DNA from: Gottfriedia acidiceleris
GTDB taxonomy: Bacteria > Bacillota > Bacilli > Bacillales > Bacillaceae_G
Assembly: GCF_004138285.1 (NCBI RefSeq)
Contig: NZ_SCFN01000001.1
Span: 558,001 to 622,000, forward strand
Reading direction: 5' to 3'
DNA length: 64,000 nt
Positions 36,253 to 45,280 of the stretch are shown here, piece after piece. Under the pieces are notes generated by a model that worked only from the letters and a program-made list of their open reading frames with translations, was not told the DNA's origin and did no database searches. A program made the translations under genes and the position numbers. Numbering within the stretch: position 1 is the first letter of the stretch; each line of letters begins with the position of its first letter.

Positions 36253-37122
36253 TTAATGGATTGCTTTCTTCTTAAACTTTCCACCTTTAACATCAGCTAT
36301 ATTTCCGATTGCTACAAAGGCATTTTCGTCATAGTCTTCAACAATCGATTTTAATTTTGCTTCTTCAAGTCTTGAAATGACTGTAAAGATGATTTTTTTA
36401 TCTTCACCCATAAAGCCACCTTCGCCATGAAAATATGTAACTCCTCGACCTAATCGGGCATTTAAAGCATCGCCGATTTCTTTATCATTATCACTAATGA
36501 TCCAAACAGATTTAGTATCCTGGAATCCTTCAATTGTTAAATCAATTGTTTTAAATGCTACATAATAGGCAATTAATGAATACATAGCATTATCCCATCC
36601 GAATACAAATCCTGCACTACCAAGAATAAATACATTAAATGCCATAACAACCTCACCAATTGAAAAAGGTGATGATTTTGTTAAAAGTATTCCTATAATT
36701 TCAGTCCCATCAAGTGAGCCACCATTACGAATTACTAAGCCTACGCCAATTCCTAAACCTAATCCACCAAATAATGCAGCTAGTAAAGGGTCATTAGTTA
36801 AATGAGGAATGTCCTTAAAAAGAGAGGTAAATACTGATAGTACAGTGATACCAAATAAAGTTGAGATAGCGAATGTTTTACCGATTTGCTTATAACCTAC
36901 TATTACAAAAGGTAAGTTTAACAAGAATAGAAAAATACCGAGATTAATCGAAGTAATATGGGAGAGGATCAAAGAGATACCTACGATTCCACCATCAATG
37001 ATATCAGTTGGAATAAAGAATGCTTTTAAGCAAGCTGCCATCAAAGCAGCTCCTAATGTAATAAAAAACCCCCGTCTAATAATCTTAAAGTTTGAAAGCT
37101 TACGATGTGTAATTGCGTTCAA
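36253..37122 (-). CDS. yqfU: YitT-family membrane protein YqfU
   Basis: 289-residue protein with five to six membrane helices (DUF161, about 15-195) and a C-terminal cytoplasmic DUF2179 domain (about 205-280, VTYFHGEGGFMGEDKKIIFTV). The family (YitT, YpjC, YvjA, YqfU) is widespread in Firmicutes; transport of a small molecule is suspected but not shown. The start follows AAAGAGGTGG. Its place after yqfT matches B. subtilis. Confidence 0.9.
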   Translation of the reverse strand: MNAITHRKLSNFKIIRRGFFITLGAALMAACLKAFFIPTDIIDGGIVGISLILSHITSINLGIFLFLLNLPFVIVGYKQIGKTFAISTLFGITVLSVFTSLFKDIPHLTNDPLLAALFGGLGLGIGVGLVIRNGGSLDGTEIIGILLTKSSPFSIGEVVMAFNVFILGSAGFVFGWDNAMYSLIAYYVAFKTIDLTIEGFQDTKSVWIISDNDKEIGDALNARLGRGVTYFHGEGGFMGEDKKIIFTVISRLEEAKLKSIVEDYDENAFVAIGNIADVKGGKFKKKAIH

Positions 37123-37305
37123 AAAACCACCTCTTTATCTATATTTATATATTAATTGTAACACATTGTATTTTTCGTCACAAAGTGATAAGACTCATTT
37201 ATTAAAAATACATTAAAGATTTTTTCGGAAAATTAAGGGATTTAAAGTTTTGATAAACCATGAAATTAATTAAAAACGAATATATATTTTGCCGAGTTTT
37301 CTTTG

Positions 37306-37334
37306 TTTACAAATAAGAAGTATTCTCTTATACT
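37306..37334 (+). promoter_or_regulatory. Sigma-A promoter of the zinc-uptake operon
   Basis: TTTACA, exactly 17 bases, TATACT, about 55 bases before the ATPase gene. A Zur box is expected but no convincing match to the B. subtilis consensus was seen. Confidence 0.65.
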
Positions 37335-37388
37335 AAGAACTTGAAGTAAAACGTAATTATTCCTAAATAGATGAAGGTGTTTTAATAA

Positions 37389-38165
37389 ATGAGTCAAAAT
37401 ATCATAAAAATTGAAGATTTGTCTTATAGCTATGAACGTCAAAAGGTATTATCAGACATTAATCTTCTAGTAAAAAAAGGAGACTTTTTAGGTCTAGTTG
37501 GTCCAAACGGTAGTGGCAAATCAACTTTACTAAAATGTATATTAGGTATCCAACAACCAGATGAAGGAAAAATAGAGATATTCGGTACAGATATTCGAAA
37601 AATGAAAAGTTGGGATAAGATTGGTTATGTATCTCAAAAAGCGAATAGTTTTAATTCTGGATTTCCGGCATCAGTTTTTGAGGTAGTTTCATTAGGTCTT
37701 GTATCTAAAATTGGATTGTTTAACGGTTTTAAAAATTCGGATAAACAAAAAGTCGCTGAAGCCTTAAAATCAGTTGGAATGTATGAATTTGCAAATCGTA
37801 ATATCGGCGAACTTTCAGGTGGACAACAACAGCGTGTCTTTATTGCACGAGCACTTGTAAGTAATCCCGAACTATTAATACTCGATGAACCAACCGTTGG
37901 GGTAGATGCTGAAAATGTAGAAAGCTTTTATCAATTACTTAGCGATTTAAATACTAAGCTTGGTATTACTTTATTATTAGTTTCGCATGACATAGGCATT
38001 ATTACTGATAAAGTATCACATGTTGCATGTTTAAATAAAAGACTACACTTCCATGGTAGTCGAGATAAGTTTAAAGATGCTACTGAGAAGGATTTGTCTC
38101 TGCTATATGGACATTCTGTGCATGTACTATCTCACAATCACGAGAATGGAGGAGATAGAATATGA
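37389..38165 (+). CDS. znuC: Zinc ABC transporter, ATP-binding protein
   Basis: 258-residue ABC ATPase. Walker A is GPNGSGKST (about 38-46), the signature LSGGQQQR is at about 142-149, and Walker B is LLILDEPTVG. It belongs to the manganese/zinc/iron chelate uptake class. The downstream permease and zur support zinc. ATG follows AGGTG. It overlaps the permease by four bases. No substrate-binding protein is encoded in this operon, as in the Listeria zurA-zurM-zurR arrangement. The symbol is by analogy. Confidence 0.88.
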   Translation: MSQNIIKIEDLSYSYERQKVLSDINLLVKKGDFLGLVGPNGSGKSTLLKCILGIQQPDEGKIEIFGTDIRKMKSWDKIGYVSQKANSFNSGFPASVFEVVSLGLVSKIGLFNGFKNSDKQKVAEALKSVGMYEFANRNIGELSGGQQQRVFIARALVSNPELLILDEPTVGVDAENVESFYQLLSDLNTKLGITLLLVSHDIGIITDKVSHVACLNKRLHFHGSRDKFKDATEKDLSLLYGHSVHVLSHNHENGGDRI

Positions 38166-38998
38166 TGGATTTTTTTCATTATGATTTTCTGAGAAATACA
38201 TTAATCACTGGTATGATTATTGGAGTTATGGCTCCATTATTAGGTGTATTTGTTGTATTTAGGAGATTATCACTTATTTCTGATGCATTGAGTCACGTGA
38301 CATTATCAGGAGTTGCAGCAAGTCTTTTACTAGAAAAGTTTTTCTTTACATCTGGCTTTATTAGCCCTTTATTTATGGGGATGACATTTTCAGTTGCAGG
38401 AGCATTTTTAATTGAAAAATTAAGAAGTGTTTATAAACATTATCAAGAGTTAGCCATTCCAATTATTCTTTCAGGAGGAATGGGATTAGGTGTCATTTTA
38501 ATTTCATTAGCTAATGGATTTAATACAGATCTATTTAGTTATTTATTCGGTAGTGTTAGTGCCGTGTCACAAGAAGATTTAATTACTGTCATAATTATAG
38601 CTGTTTTTGTAGTAATATCTATCATAGTACTTTATAAAGAATTGTTCCTATTATCATTTGATGAAGAATATGCAGTTGCTTCAGGTATTAATGCAAAATG
38701 GATTCATTATTTGTTTATCTTATTAGTTGCTTTAGTAGTATCAATTTCTATGAGAGTTGTAGGCGTTTTATTAGTATCTTCTCTAATGACTTTACCAGTA
38801 GCAGCGAGTATACGAATTTCGAAGGGGTTTAAGCAAACAATTTTCTTTTCAATTATTTTCGGAGAGTTTTCAGTTGTTGCAGGTATTTTGCTTTCTTATA
38901 ATTTAAATCTCGCGCCTGGTGGTACGATTGTGATCCTGCAAATCCTTATTCTTATTTTTACTTTAAGTTTGAAGAAATTAAGAACAAGTCAAAGGTAG
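38162..38998 (+). CDS. znuB: Zinc ABC transporter, permease
   Basis: 278-residue ABC-3 family permease with about eight membrane helices. The segment RRLSLISDALSHVTLSGVA (residues 37-55) and SLMTLPVAASIRISKGFKQT (about 204-223) are conserved in ZnuB/TroC proteins. It starts within the ATPase stop region with GGAGG ahead and lies 7 bases before zur. The substrate zinc is inferred from zur. Confidence 0.9.
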   Translation: MMDFFHYDFLRNTLITGMIIGVMAPLLGVFVVFRRLSLISDALSHVTLSGVAASLLLEKFFFTSGFISPLFMGMTFSVAGAFLIEKLRSVYKHYQELAIPIILSGGMGLGVILISLANGFNTDLFSYLFGSVSAVSQEDLITVIIIAVFVVISIIVLYKELFLLSFDEEYAVASGINAKWIHYLFILLVALVVSISMRVVGVLLVSSLMTLPVAASIRISKGFKQTIFFSIIFGEFSVVAGILLSYNLNLAPGGTIVILQILILIFTLSLKKLRTSQR

Positions 38999-39005
38999 TG
39001 ATTAA

Positions 39006-39416
39006 ATGAAATTAGCAGATGCATCAAAATTATTAAAAGAAAGAGGCTTCAAAAATACGCCTAAACGATATGATATGCTTGAGTATATTTTTAGGCAAAA
39101 TAAATATGTAACTGCAAGAGATATTCAACAAGCATTAAAAGATAAATACAAAGGACTTAGCTTCGATACGATCTATCGTAATTTAACTACATTTATTGAA
39201 GTAGATGTAGTGGAAGTTACAGAACTAGATGGTGAAAAACGTTTTCGATCGAAGTGTTCTTCTTCAGAGCATCATCATCATTTTATTTGTTTAGATTGTG
39301 GTAATACAAAAAGTATTTATCGATGCCCTATGGACAATTTATCTGTTGATTTACCTGGCTATACAGTACAAAGTCATAAATTTGAAATATACGGTCTTTG
39401 TCCAGAATGTAGTTGA
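39006..39416 (+). CDS. zur: Zinc uptake regulator Zur (Fur family)
   Basis: 136-residue repressor. The N-terminal winged helix (about 1-80) contains GLSFDTIYRNLTTFIEVDVV; the dimer domain has CLDCGNT and CPEC, the structural zinc site, plus EHHHHF for the sensory metal. It matches YqfV (Zur) by position in the yqf region. The last gene of the transporter operon, so it is probably autoregulated with its own transporter. Distinguishing Zur from Fur or PerR rests on context and the full Cys set. Confidence 0.9.
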   Translation: MKLADASKLLKERGFKNTPKRYDMLEYIFRQNKYVTARDIQQALKDKYKGLSFDTIYRNLTTFIEVDVVEVTELDGEKRFRSKCSSSEHHHHFICLDCGNTKSIYRCPMDNLSVDLPGYTVQSHKFEIYGLCPECS

Positions 39417-39430
39417 ATTCTATCCACTTT

Positions 39431-39460
39431 TAGAGAGTACAAATGGTACTCTCTATTTTT
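39431..39460 (+). terminator. Terminator of the znu-zur operon
   Basis: TAGAGAGTAC / GTACTCTCTA perfect stem with an AAATG loop, then TTTTTGTTTT. Confidence 0.9.
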
Positions 39461-39582
39461 GTTTTAGGAATAAGTAATCTAATATTTTAGAATATATTAC
39501 ATAATTTTCCAATTTCGTTTATACTGTAATTAGAAGTGAGCAATTATTTTAATACACTTAAAAAACAAAGGAGTATAAAAAT

Positions 39583-39747
39583 ATGGCTATAGGAGATTTA
39601 ATCTTTCAATTGATTGTATTTTTAATACCAGTTGCTATTATTATTTTGGTTGTATTTATTTTTCGATCTATTAGGAAAAATAGGCTTCAAATGCAGAGAC
39701 TTGAGGCAAAGCTTGATAAAATAAACGAAAACTTAATAAAAGATTAG
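39583..39747 (+). CDS. Small membrane protein, DUF4083-like (54 aa)
   Basis: MAIGDLIFQLIVFLIPVAI begins a single membrane helix (about 8-29), followed by a basic turn (RSIRKNRLQMQR) and a short coiled coil (LEAKLDKINENLIKD). AAAGGAG lies nine bases before the ATG. Many Bacillus genomes encode such one-helix proteins under the name DUF4083; I recognise the pattern but not a function. It is a single gene between terminators. Confidence 0.75.
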   Translation: MAIGDLIFQLIVFLIPVAIIILVVFIFRSIRKNRLQMQRLEAKLDKINENLIKD

Positions 39748-39815
39748 TAGACTCTCAAGTTGAAATAGAAACTTGATAAATAAGCTAAGTATGCTTGCTT
39801 ATTTCAACATTCTTA

Positions 39816-39842
39816 AAGGCAATATATTATTGTCTTTTTTTC
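39816..39842 (+). terminator. Terminator of the small membrane protein gene
   Basis: AAAGGCAATA / TATTGTCTTT stem with a TAT loop and T run. Another inverted pair, AAATAAGC / GCTTATTT, lies just before it (39778-39806). Confidence 0.7.
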
Positions 39843-39951
39843 TTTTATAAGGTATAGTAAATTTCATCATATAAGTTTAAATGTTTAAACGTATAATCAT
39901 AATTGGAATTAAATGATAAAAAATATAAGTGGGAAGAGTAGGGAGAAAAAA

Positions 39952-40734
39952 ATGAAGTCAAATGAGACCGTATTAATTACAGGCGCATCTGGAGGAATTG
40001 GTAAAGAATTAGCTATTTTATTTGCAAAGGATGGATTCGATTTAGTTTTAGTAGCAAGATCGATCGATAATTTAATGAAAGTAAAAAGTGAAATTGAATC
40101 GAAGTCGAAAGTAAAGATTCATCTATTTTCAAAGGATTTATCGAAGGAAGAGGAAATAGTTTCTTTACAAAAGGAATTAAATGCCAAAAATATTCAAGTT
40201 GATTATTTAGTGAATAATGCTGGGTTTGGATTATTTGGGGAGTTTGTAACTACAAATTTAGACGAAGAGTTAAACATGATTGATTTAAATATACGTACAG
40301 TTACACATCTTACAAAACTGTTTTTAAAAGGGATGATTGAACGAAATAAAGGTGGAGTAATGAATATTGCATCTACAGCAGCATTTCAACCTGGGCCTTT
40401 AATGGCAGTTTATTATGCTACAAAGTCTTATGTTCTTTCTTTTACTGAAGCACTTTCGAATGAAATGAAAGGAACAAATGTTAAAGTAACAGCTGTTTGT
40501 CCTGGTGCAACAGAAACGAATTTTGGAAAACGTGCCAATATGCATGAATCAAATTTATTCCAAAGTGGAGTAGGGAATGTAAAAGATGTTGCTAAAGTAG
40601 CATATAGGGGATTTAGAGATGGAAAGACAATTGTGATTCCTGGAATGACGAATAAAATACTAGCAAATTCTGTTCGATTCATGCCAAGAAAATTAGTTAC
40701 CAACGTTGTAAGGTATATTCAAAGAAGAATATAA
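39952..40734 (+). CDS. Short-chain dehydrogenase/reductase (SDR) family oxidoreductase
   Basis: 260-residue classical SDR. NAD(P)-binding is TGASGGIGKE (about 10-19), NNAG is at about 87-90, and the catalytic Ser and YxxxK are in IASTAAF and YYATKSY. CPGATETNF follows. Length and the C-terminal VRFMPRKLVT resemble DltE/YqjQ-type SDR proteins. ATG 39952 is preferred because GGGAG precedes it and the upstream extension is not conserved. The substrate is unknown. Confidence 0.85.
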   Translation: MKSNETVLITGASGGIGKELAILFAKDGFDLVLVARSIDNLMKVKSEIESKSKVKIHLFSKDLSKEEEIVSLQKELNAKNIQVDYLVNNAGFGLFGEFVTTNLDEELNMIDLNIRTVTHLTKLFLKGMIERNKGGVMNIASTAAFQPGPLMAVYYATKSYVLSFTEALSNEMKGTNVKVTAVCPGATETNFGKRANMHESNLFQSGVGNVKDVAKVAYRGFRDGKTIVIPGMTNKILANSVRFMPRKLVTNVVRYIQRRI

Positions 40735-40740
40735 TTTATC

Positions 40741-40776
40741 AAAACGACTCAGTCATATTTGACTGAGTCGTTTTTT
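40741..40776. terminator. Bidirectional terminator
   Basis: 15-bp perfect stem AAAACGACTCAGTCA / TGACTGAGTCGTTTT with a TATT loop and T6 on plus. Confidence 0.92.
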
Positions 40777-40900
40777 AGTTGCTTAATTATGTATGAATTT
40801 CTAACTAAGAATTTGAATTTTTTGGAATATGGAAGTTTAGAACTATGTAAAATTAAACAAGCAATGTATTCACGAATAGTTGTTGAATTAATAAATGAAA

Positions 40901-41338
40901 TTATTGCTGCCCGGCAGGGTGTGTAAATACTTGAAATAATACGCCAAATTTGTCGACTACTTTACCATAACATGGGCTAAATCCAGTATCTTGTAATGGT
41001 AACTCTACTTCGCCGCCATCTGAGAGGCCTTCAAAAAATCGTTTTGAAATTTCAATTTCATTTGTAGAAATACAAATTGTTACTTGGTTTCCACTTTGGA
41101 ACGGGTAACCAGGATAAGTATCTGAAAGCATTAATACTGATTCTCCGATTTGGATCGTTGCGTGCATGATTAAATTCTTAGCATCTGACGGTATCTTTCC
41201 TTCTGAATCGCCTTCAACTTCTCCATAAGTTTGACTAAATAATACCTTTGCATCAAGGGCTTTTTCATAAAAATTAATTGCTTCTTGAGCATTTCCATCC
41301 ATGATTAAATAAGGGATTAATTCTAATGACATGTCCAC
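40901..41338 (-). CDS. PhnB-like VOC family protein
   Basis: 145-residue protein of the glyoxalase/VOC fold, PhnB (3-dmu-9_3-mt) type: LIPYLIMDGNAQEAINFYEKALDA at the start, HATIQIGESVLMLSD in the middle and GKVVDKFGVLFQV at the end. Such proteins are annotated as PhnB or glyoxalase-like and rarely have a known substrate. The first codon is GTG at 41338 with AAGGAG; an ATG two codons later (41332) is an equally possible start. Confidence 0.82.
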   Translation of the reverse strand: MDMSLELIPYLIMDGNAQEAINFYEKALDAKVLFSQTYGEVEGDSEGKIPSDAKNLIMHATIQIGESVLMLSDTYPGYPFQSGNQVTICISTNEIEISKRFFEGLSDGGEVELPLQDTGFSPCYGKVVDKFGVLFQVFTHPAGQQ

Positions 41339-41632
41339 TTCACTCCTTGTTTAAAAATTAATTTTGTTAAGTTGAAAGAAATATGACTTAAATATTCTGA
41401 ACGCTTGTCTATCCATTATCATATTCTATTCTTTCCATATCTAAATTATAAAATAAAGAACATATGTTTGCAATGTCGACTACTTTAAATTTTTTCGACA
41501 TAAAACGGGAACTTTTGTTCTTTTTTGAATTGTTATTTTATCCGTTTAATAGAGGGGAATTCCCTCAATTGTTGAATAGTATGCATTAGGGCAAGATGTT
41601 TAATAAACTTATAGCCTAGGAGGCTGAGTGGT

Positions 41633-42088
41633 TTGCAGGAGCTCAAAAAATATAGAAGAAATGTCTTCTTATTATTATTTGTTATATTTATTTCATTTAT
41701 AGGACATTTTGCTAAGCCGTTGCCAATTGTTAGTAGAAGAATCTTAGAAGGGATTTTTTGGTTTTCCCTAATTAGTTGTTTTGGAATTATTACAAACGGA
41801 GTAATAAAGTTTAGCCAAAAAATCGGTAAGTTAGCATACTTTTTTGTTTTAGGTAGTTTAATTAGTGCGATTTTTGCATTTACAATCGAAACATTAAATA
41901 CAATAAAGGTTTTATCATTTTATATTTATTATATTTGCCTTTTTGCGAGCTTAATTACTGGTGTAATAGCAATTATAAAAGAAGAAAAAGGGCTAGCAAA
42001 ATTATCGGGATTTATATTGATGTTCTTATTTGGATTAATCTTTGTGTGTACTTTTATTGTGTGGAATATAAATGGTGCTCAATATTAA
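41633..42088 (+). CDS. Hypothetical membrane protein (151 aa)
   Basis: Start TTG at 41633 lies nine bases after AGGAGG. The protein has about five hydrophobic helices with short loops (FLLLFVIFISFIGHF, GIFWFSLISCFGII, LAYFFVLGSLISAIFAF, IYYICLFASLITGVIAII, LSGFILMFLFGLIFVCTF). No family is recognised. A short inverted repeat (CAGACTG/CAGTCTG, 42093-42129) follows instead of a typical terminator. Confidence 0.6.
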   Translation: MQELKKYRRNVFLLLFVIFISFIGHFAKPLPIVSRRILEGIFWFSLISCFGIITNGVIKFSQKIGKLAYFFVLGSLISAIFAFTIETLNTIKVLSFYIYYICLFASLITGVIAIIKEEKGLAKLSGFILMFLFGLIFVCTFIVWNINGAQY

Positions 42089-42361
42089 GCGTCAGACTGT
42101 CTGGCAAGCCCTTTAAATCAGTCTGCGATCAAGTTTTAAGGAATAATTTGACTATAGACTGTTTCTATTTTCATTTAGTATATTAATAAGCCAATTTTTC
42201 CATCTAGAATTAGATGGTTTTTTATTTTTTACCACCGTTTCTACTATTTAAAAAAGGTATTAAGTTATATTTCTAGAATAGGTGAGATATTGATCGAATT
42301 ACCCATTTTTACAATTAGAGATATTGAAACTTAAACTACAGAATGATTATGGGGGACAAAT

Positions 42362-43972
42362 ATGAATAAGATGTTATGGAATTCACCTGAAAACTTGAAA
42401 ACATTACTTACAGAGCTAGTAAGCTGGAAAAGTATAACGCTAACAGAAGGAGAACGGCAATTTCCAATTAATTTATTTAACAAGCTATCTGCTTTACAAT
42501 ATTTTAAAGACTTACCACATCAACTTAAGTTACATGATTCAGATAAAGGTCGGAAATTTTTAACTGCATTGTATAAACGGCCAGATGTAAAAGATACGAT
42601 TTGTCTTATAAGTCATTTTGATACGGTAAATACAGAAGAATATGGTGAGCTTGAACATTTGTCTACAAAAACAGAGGATTTAACAAATGCTTTTCATAAA
42701 CGGCTAAATGAATTATCAAAAGAAGTTCAAAGTGATTTAAATTCAGGTGAATATTTATTTGGTCGTGGTTCGATGGATATGAAAATGGGACTTGCGATGC
42801 ATATGAGTATAATTGAGAAAGCTAGTATTGAGGAATGGCCAATTAATCTTTTATTATTAACCGTCCCTGATGAAGAGGTAAATTCGGCTGGAATGCGTGA
42901 CGCAATCTCAACACTTGTAAATCTTCAGGAAGAATATGATTTAAATTATAAATTATTTTTAAATGGTGAGCCCGTATTTTCACAAGAACCAGGAGATCCA
43001 AAGTATTATATTTACTCTGGTACAATCGGTAAAATAATGCCAGCCTCATTATTTTATGGTAAAGAAACTCATGCTGGAGAACCATTAAGTGGCATAACAT
43101 CTCCATATATTGCATCTTTTTTAACTAGAAAAATGGAGTGGAATGACGAGTTTCAAGAGATTGATTTTGGTGAGAAGACTCCGTTACCTGTTACATTACA
43201 GCAGAAGGACTTGAGATTAGAGTATTCAACTCAAACACCTTTTCGTTCATGTGCGCTATACAATGTGTTTTTAATGAAAAGAAATGCTTCTGAAGTTTTT
43301 AATTTATTCGAAAAAATAGCTCACGAATCTGCTGAAGAATGTAGTTTTGAATATGAAAATATTTGTAAAAAACATAACGTAAATCCAGTTGGAAAAGTAA
43401 AAGTTATCCAATATACAGACTTGCAGCAATATGCTATCAGGAAGCTCGGTGAGGATTATGTATTGAACCTTAAAAAAGAAATTCATTCGCACAGTGAGTG
43501 GGATGATCGTGAGAAGTCATTTAGAATTGCAGACAATTTGATGATTGAATGTCAGGAGCTTGCACCTGCTATTATCATTTTATTTGCACCACCTTACTAT
43601 CCAGCAATAAATTCTACTGGAGATGATTTAGTGGAGCAGTGTATTAAATTTTCATCTGATCTTGCTAGTAACCAGTTTAATTTACCCGTAAAACGTATTC
43701 ACTATTTTAATGGAATAAGTGACTTAAGTTATGTTAATTACAGTGATTCGCCTAGCGGATGGAAAGCATTCGAGTTGAACACACCAGTATGGGGAGACAG
43801 TTATACTTTACCTTTTAGTTTAATGGAAAAATTAAATGCCCCTGTTTTAAATATCGGACCGTTCGGAAAAGATGCTCATAAGTTAACTGAGAGGTTACAT
43901 ATGAGAAATGCATTTGAAGAAGTGCCTTATATAGTAGAAGAAGTGATTCATATGATTAGTAAAATAAAATGA
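42362..43972 (+). CDS. rocB: RocB-like M20-family hydrolase (arginine utilisation)
   Basis: 536-residue protein of the RocB branch of M20 metallopeptidases. Zinc-site motifs are LISHFDTVNTEEYG, FGRGSMDMKMGLAMH and TVPDEEVNSAGM; ETHAGEPLSG is the dimer-domain motif. B. subtilis RocB lies in an arginine-degradation operon (rocABC), but its reaction is not well defined; here the gene is alone. No sigma-L -12/-24 promoter was seen upstream, unlike rocABC of B. subtilis. ATG follows GGGGG. Confidence 0.88.
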   Translation: MNKMLWNSPENLKTLLTELVSWKSITLTEGERQFPINLFNKLSALQYFKDLPHQLKLHDSDKGRKFLTALYKRPDVKDTICLISHFDTVNTEEYGELEHLSTKTEDLTNAFHKRLNELSKEVQSDLNSGEYLFGRGSMDMKMGLAMHMSIIEKASIEEWPINLLLLTVPDEEVNSAGMRDAISTLVNLQEEYDLNYKLFLNGEPVFSQEPGDPKYYIYSGTIGKIMPASLFYGKETHAGEPLSGITSPYIASFLTRKMEWNDEFQEIDFGEKTPLPVTLQQKDLRLEYSTQTPFRSCALYNVFLMKRNASEVFNLFEKIAHESAEECSFEYENICKKHNVNPVGKVKVIQYTDLQQYAIRKLGEDYVLNLKKEIHSHSEWDDREKSFRIADNLMIECQELAPAIIILFAPPYYPAINSTGDDLVEQCIKFSSDLASNQFNLPVKRIHYFNGISDLSYVNYSDSPSGWKAFELNTPVWGDSYTLPFSLMEKLNAPVLNIGPFGKDAHKLTERLHMRNAFEEVPYIVEEVIHMISKIK

Positions 43973-43980
43973 GAAAAATA

Positions 43981-44017
43981 AAACCTTCTAATATTAATTA
44001 GAAGGTTTATTTTTTTA
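43981..44017. terminator. Terminator between rocB and a small minus-strand gene
   Basis: AAACCTTCTAAT / ATTAGAAGGTTT perfect stem with a short loop, then ATTTTTTT. Confidence 0.88.
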
Positions 44018-44146
44018 GTATTCTATTTCTTCAATATCCTTTGGCTGAGGAAGAGGTTGGTTATTTTTTTTGCTTTGAGTTATATTATTTATTTCGTCTT
44101 CTCTTCTTTCTCTTATAATGCTGTTTTGCTTTTCGCGATTTTTCAA
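44015..44146 (-). CDS. Small hydrophilic protein (43 aa)
   Basis: TTG at 44146 lies eight bases after AAGGGAG and opens MKNREKQNSIIRERREDEIN, continuing with an Asn/Gln/Pro-rich segment and ending DIEEIEY. It is highly charged and likely disordered, the kind of composition seen in small spore or stress proteins, but I do not recognise a family. The stop lies inside the T tract of the rocB terminator. Confidence 0.6.
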   Translation of the reverse strand: MKNREKQNSIIRERREDEINNITQSKKNNQPLPQPKDIEEIEY

Positions 44147-44256
44147 ATTATTTGCTCCCTTCACTTCGATTACAGTTAATTTGTGCAAAATTAACTAATT
44201 TATTAGAAGTTTGAGGAGTAAAGTGGGGAAAATTGTTCAGGGAATGGGCAAATCGT

Positions 44257-45021
44257 TTAACCTTTTATTTCTGCTTTTTGATTAAATAGATTATTAAAAA
44301 TTGATTGCCACTCATCTTGATTTTTTATTTCAGTTATACAGATTCTATGATTTTTGGTTACTTTTAATTGGTGATCTGATAATGAAATTCTTCCCTCTTT
44401 CGTTAATAAGTTGACGATTTTATATTGGGTGAAAATTGTTTCATTACTAGTTTGGAAGTAGTTAAATTGTTCTTCGAATTGTTGGAGCTGTTTTGGAATA
44501 ATTGAAATGAGTAGTAAAACCTTCCAAGTTCCATTGAATTTTTGAAGTATGAAATTCGAATCGTCTTGTTCGATTATTCGATAGGATCCATTTGGATCTG
44601 AGTATTCATAATGGTCATGAAGCAAGAGTGGTTCTAAAAAACCGCCACCAATTCCTACGTCTGCGAGGTAGTTTTGATCTTCAATTTTTACTAATATAGA
44701 TAAATGTGAGAATTCGGGATTCCAACACTGTTTTTCTTCATTCCAAAATTTAGTTGAAATAAATGATACATTAAAACCCAATTCCTGTAAGACTGAAAAA
44801 AGTAATGAATTCGTTTCAAAACAAATCCCACCCCGCTTACCTGTAGCTATTTTTTTCATAATTTCAGAAGGATTCATTGAGAGCGGTATTTGAGAAATAA
44901 TATCGATATTTTCAAATGGTATTGAAAGTAAATGGTGCTTATGAATTTGTTTTAATGAGGAATATGAAATTGTTTGGGTTTTATTTAAACGGATGTGTTT
45001 AAAATATGACTCGATTAGCAT
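44257..45021 (-). CDS. nat: Arylamine N-acetyltransferase
   Basis: 254-residue enzyme that transfers acetyl groups from acetyl-CoA to arylamines, arylhydroxylamines or hydrazines. Catalytic triad positions: Cys in KRGGICFETN, His in FSHLSILV and Asp in YLADVGIGGG. ATG 45021 follows ATGGAGGATTTC; a longer in-frame extension (to 45138) would add a hydrophobic stretch that NATs lack and overlaps the divergent promoter. It is divergent from the sulfate-uptake region. Confidence 0.88.
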   Translation of the reverse strand: MLIESYFKHIRLNKTQTISYSSLKQIHKHHLLSIPFENIDIISQIPLSMNPSEIMKKIATGKRGGICFETNSLLFSVLQELGFNVSFISTKFWNEEKQCWNPEFSHLSILVKIEDQNYLADVGIGGGFLEPLLLHDHYEYSDPNGSYRIIEQDDSNFILQKFNGTWKVLLLISIIPKQLQQFEEQFNYFQTSNETIFTQYKIVNLLTKEGRISLSDHQLKVTKNHRICITEIKNQDEWQSIFNNLFNQKAEIKG

Positions 45022-45131
45022 GAAATCCTCCATAAAATTTAATGTAAATAGTAAATATAATGAGTATACAATGAGGATTGTATAAAAAGTAAATAATAAG
45101 AGAAATAATTTGAAATTTTCCAAAATCATAG

Positions 45132-45160
45132 TTGACACATAGGAATAGTGTGTTTATTAT
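45132..45160 (+). promoter_or_regulatory. Near-consensus sigma-A promoter
   Basis: TTGACA, exactly 17 bases, TATTAT, on the plus strand between nat and the sulfate operon. Start expected near 45167. Confidence 0.75.
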
Positions 45161-45166
45161 TAAGCT

Positions 45167-45240
45167 TATATAAAAAAATCAATATGGCTGATTGGAAGAC
45201 CAAAGGCCCTTAACTATTTTCAATAGTTAAGGGTCTTTTT
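45167..45240 (+). ncRNA. Predicted short RNA or terminated leader
   Basis: A strong promoter is followed within about 75 bases by CCCTTAACTATT / AATAGTTAAGGG (12-bp stem) and TCTTTTT. The stretch has no ribosome site with an open frame. It could be a small RNA, or an attenuated leader of the sulfate-uptake operon about 230 bases downstream. It does not match an S-box or T-box that I can recognise. Confidence 0.5.
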
Positions 45241-45280
45241 GCACTTTAAAAGGATAAATTGGCATCAATGATGAGTACTC

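Noticed and set aside
37123-37388. Zur box upstream of the zinc transporter operon
   Set aside because: Expected from biology, but no convincing TAAATCGTAAT-like palindrome could be found, so only the promoter is listed.
42093-42129. Inverted repeat CAGACTG/CAGTCTG after the hypothetical membrane gene
   Set aside because: Short, with a large loop and no T run; too weak to call a terminator.
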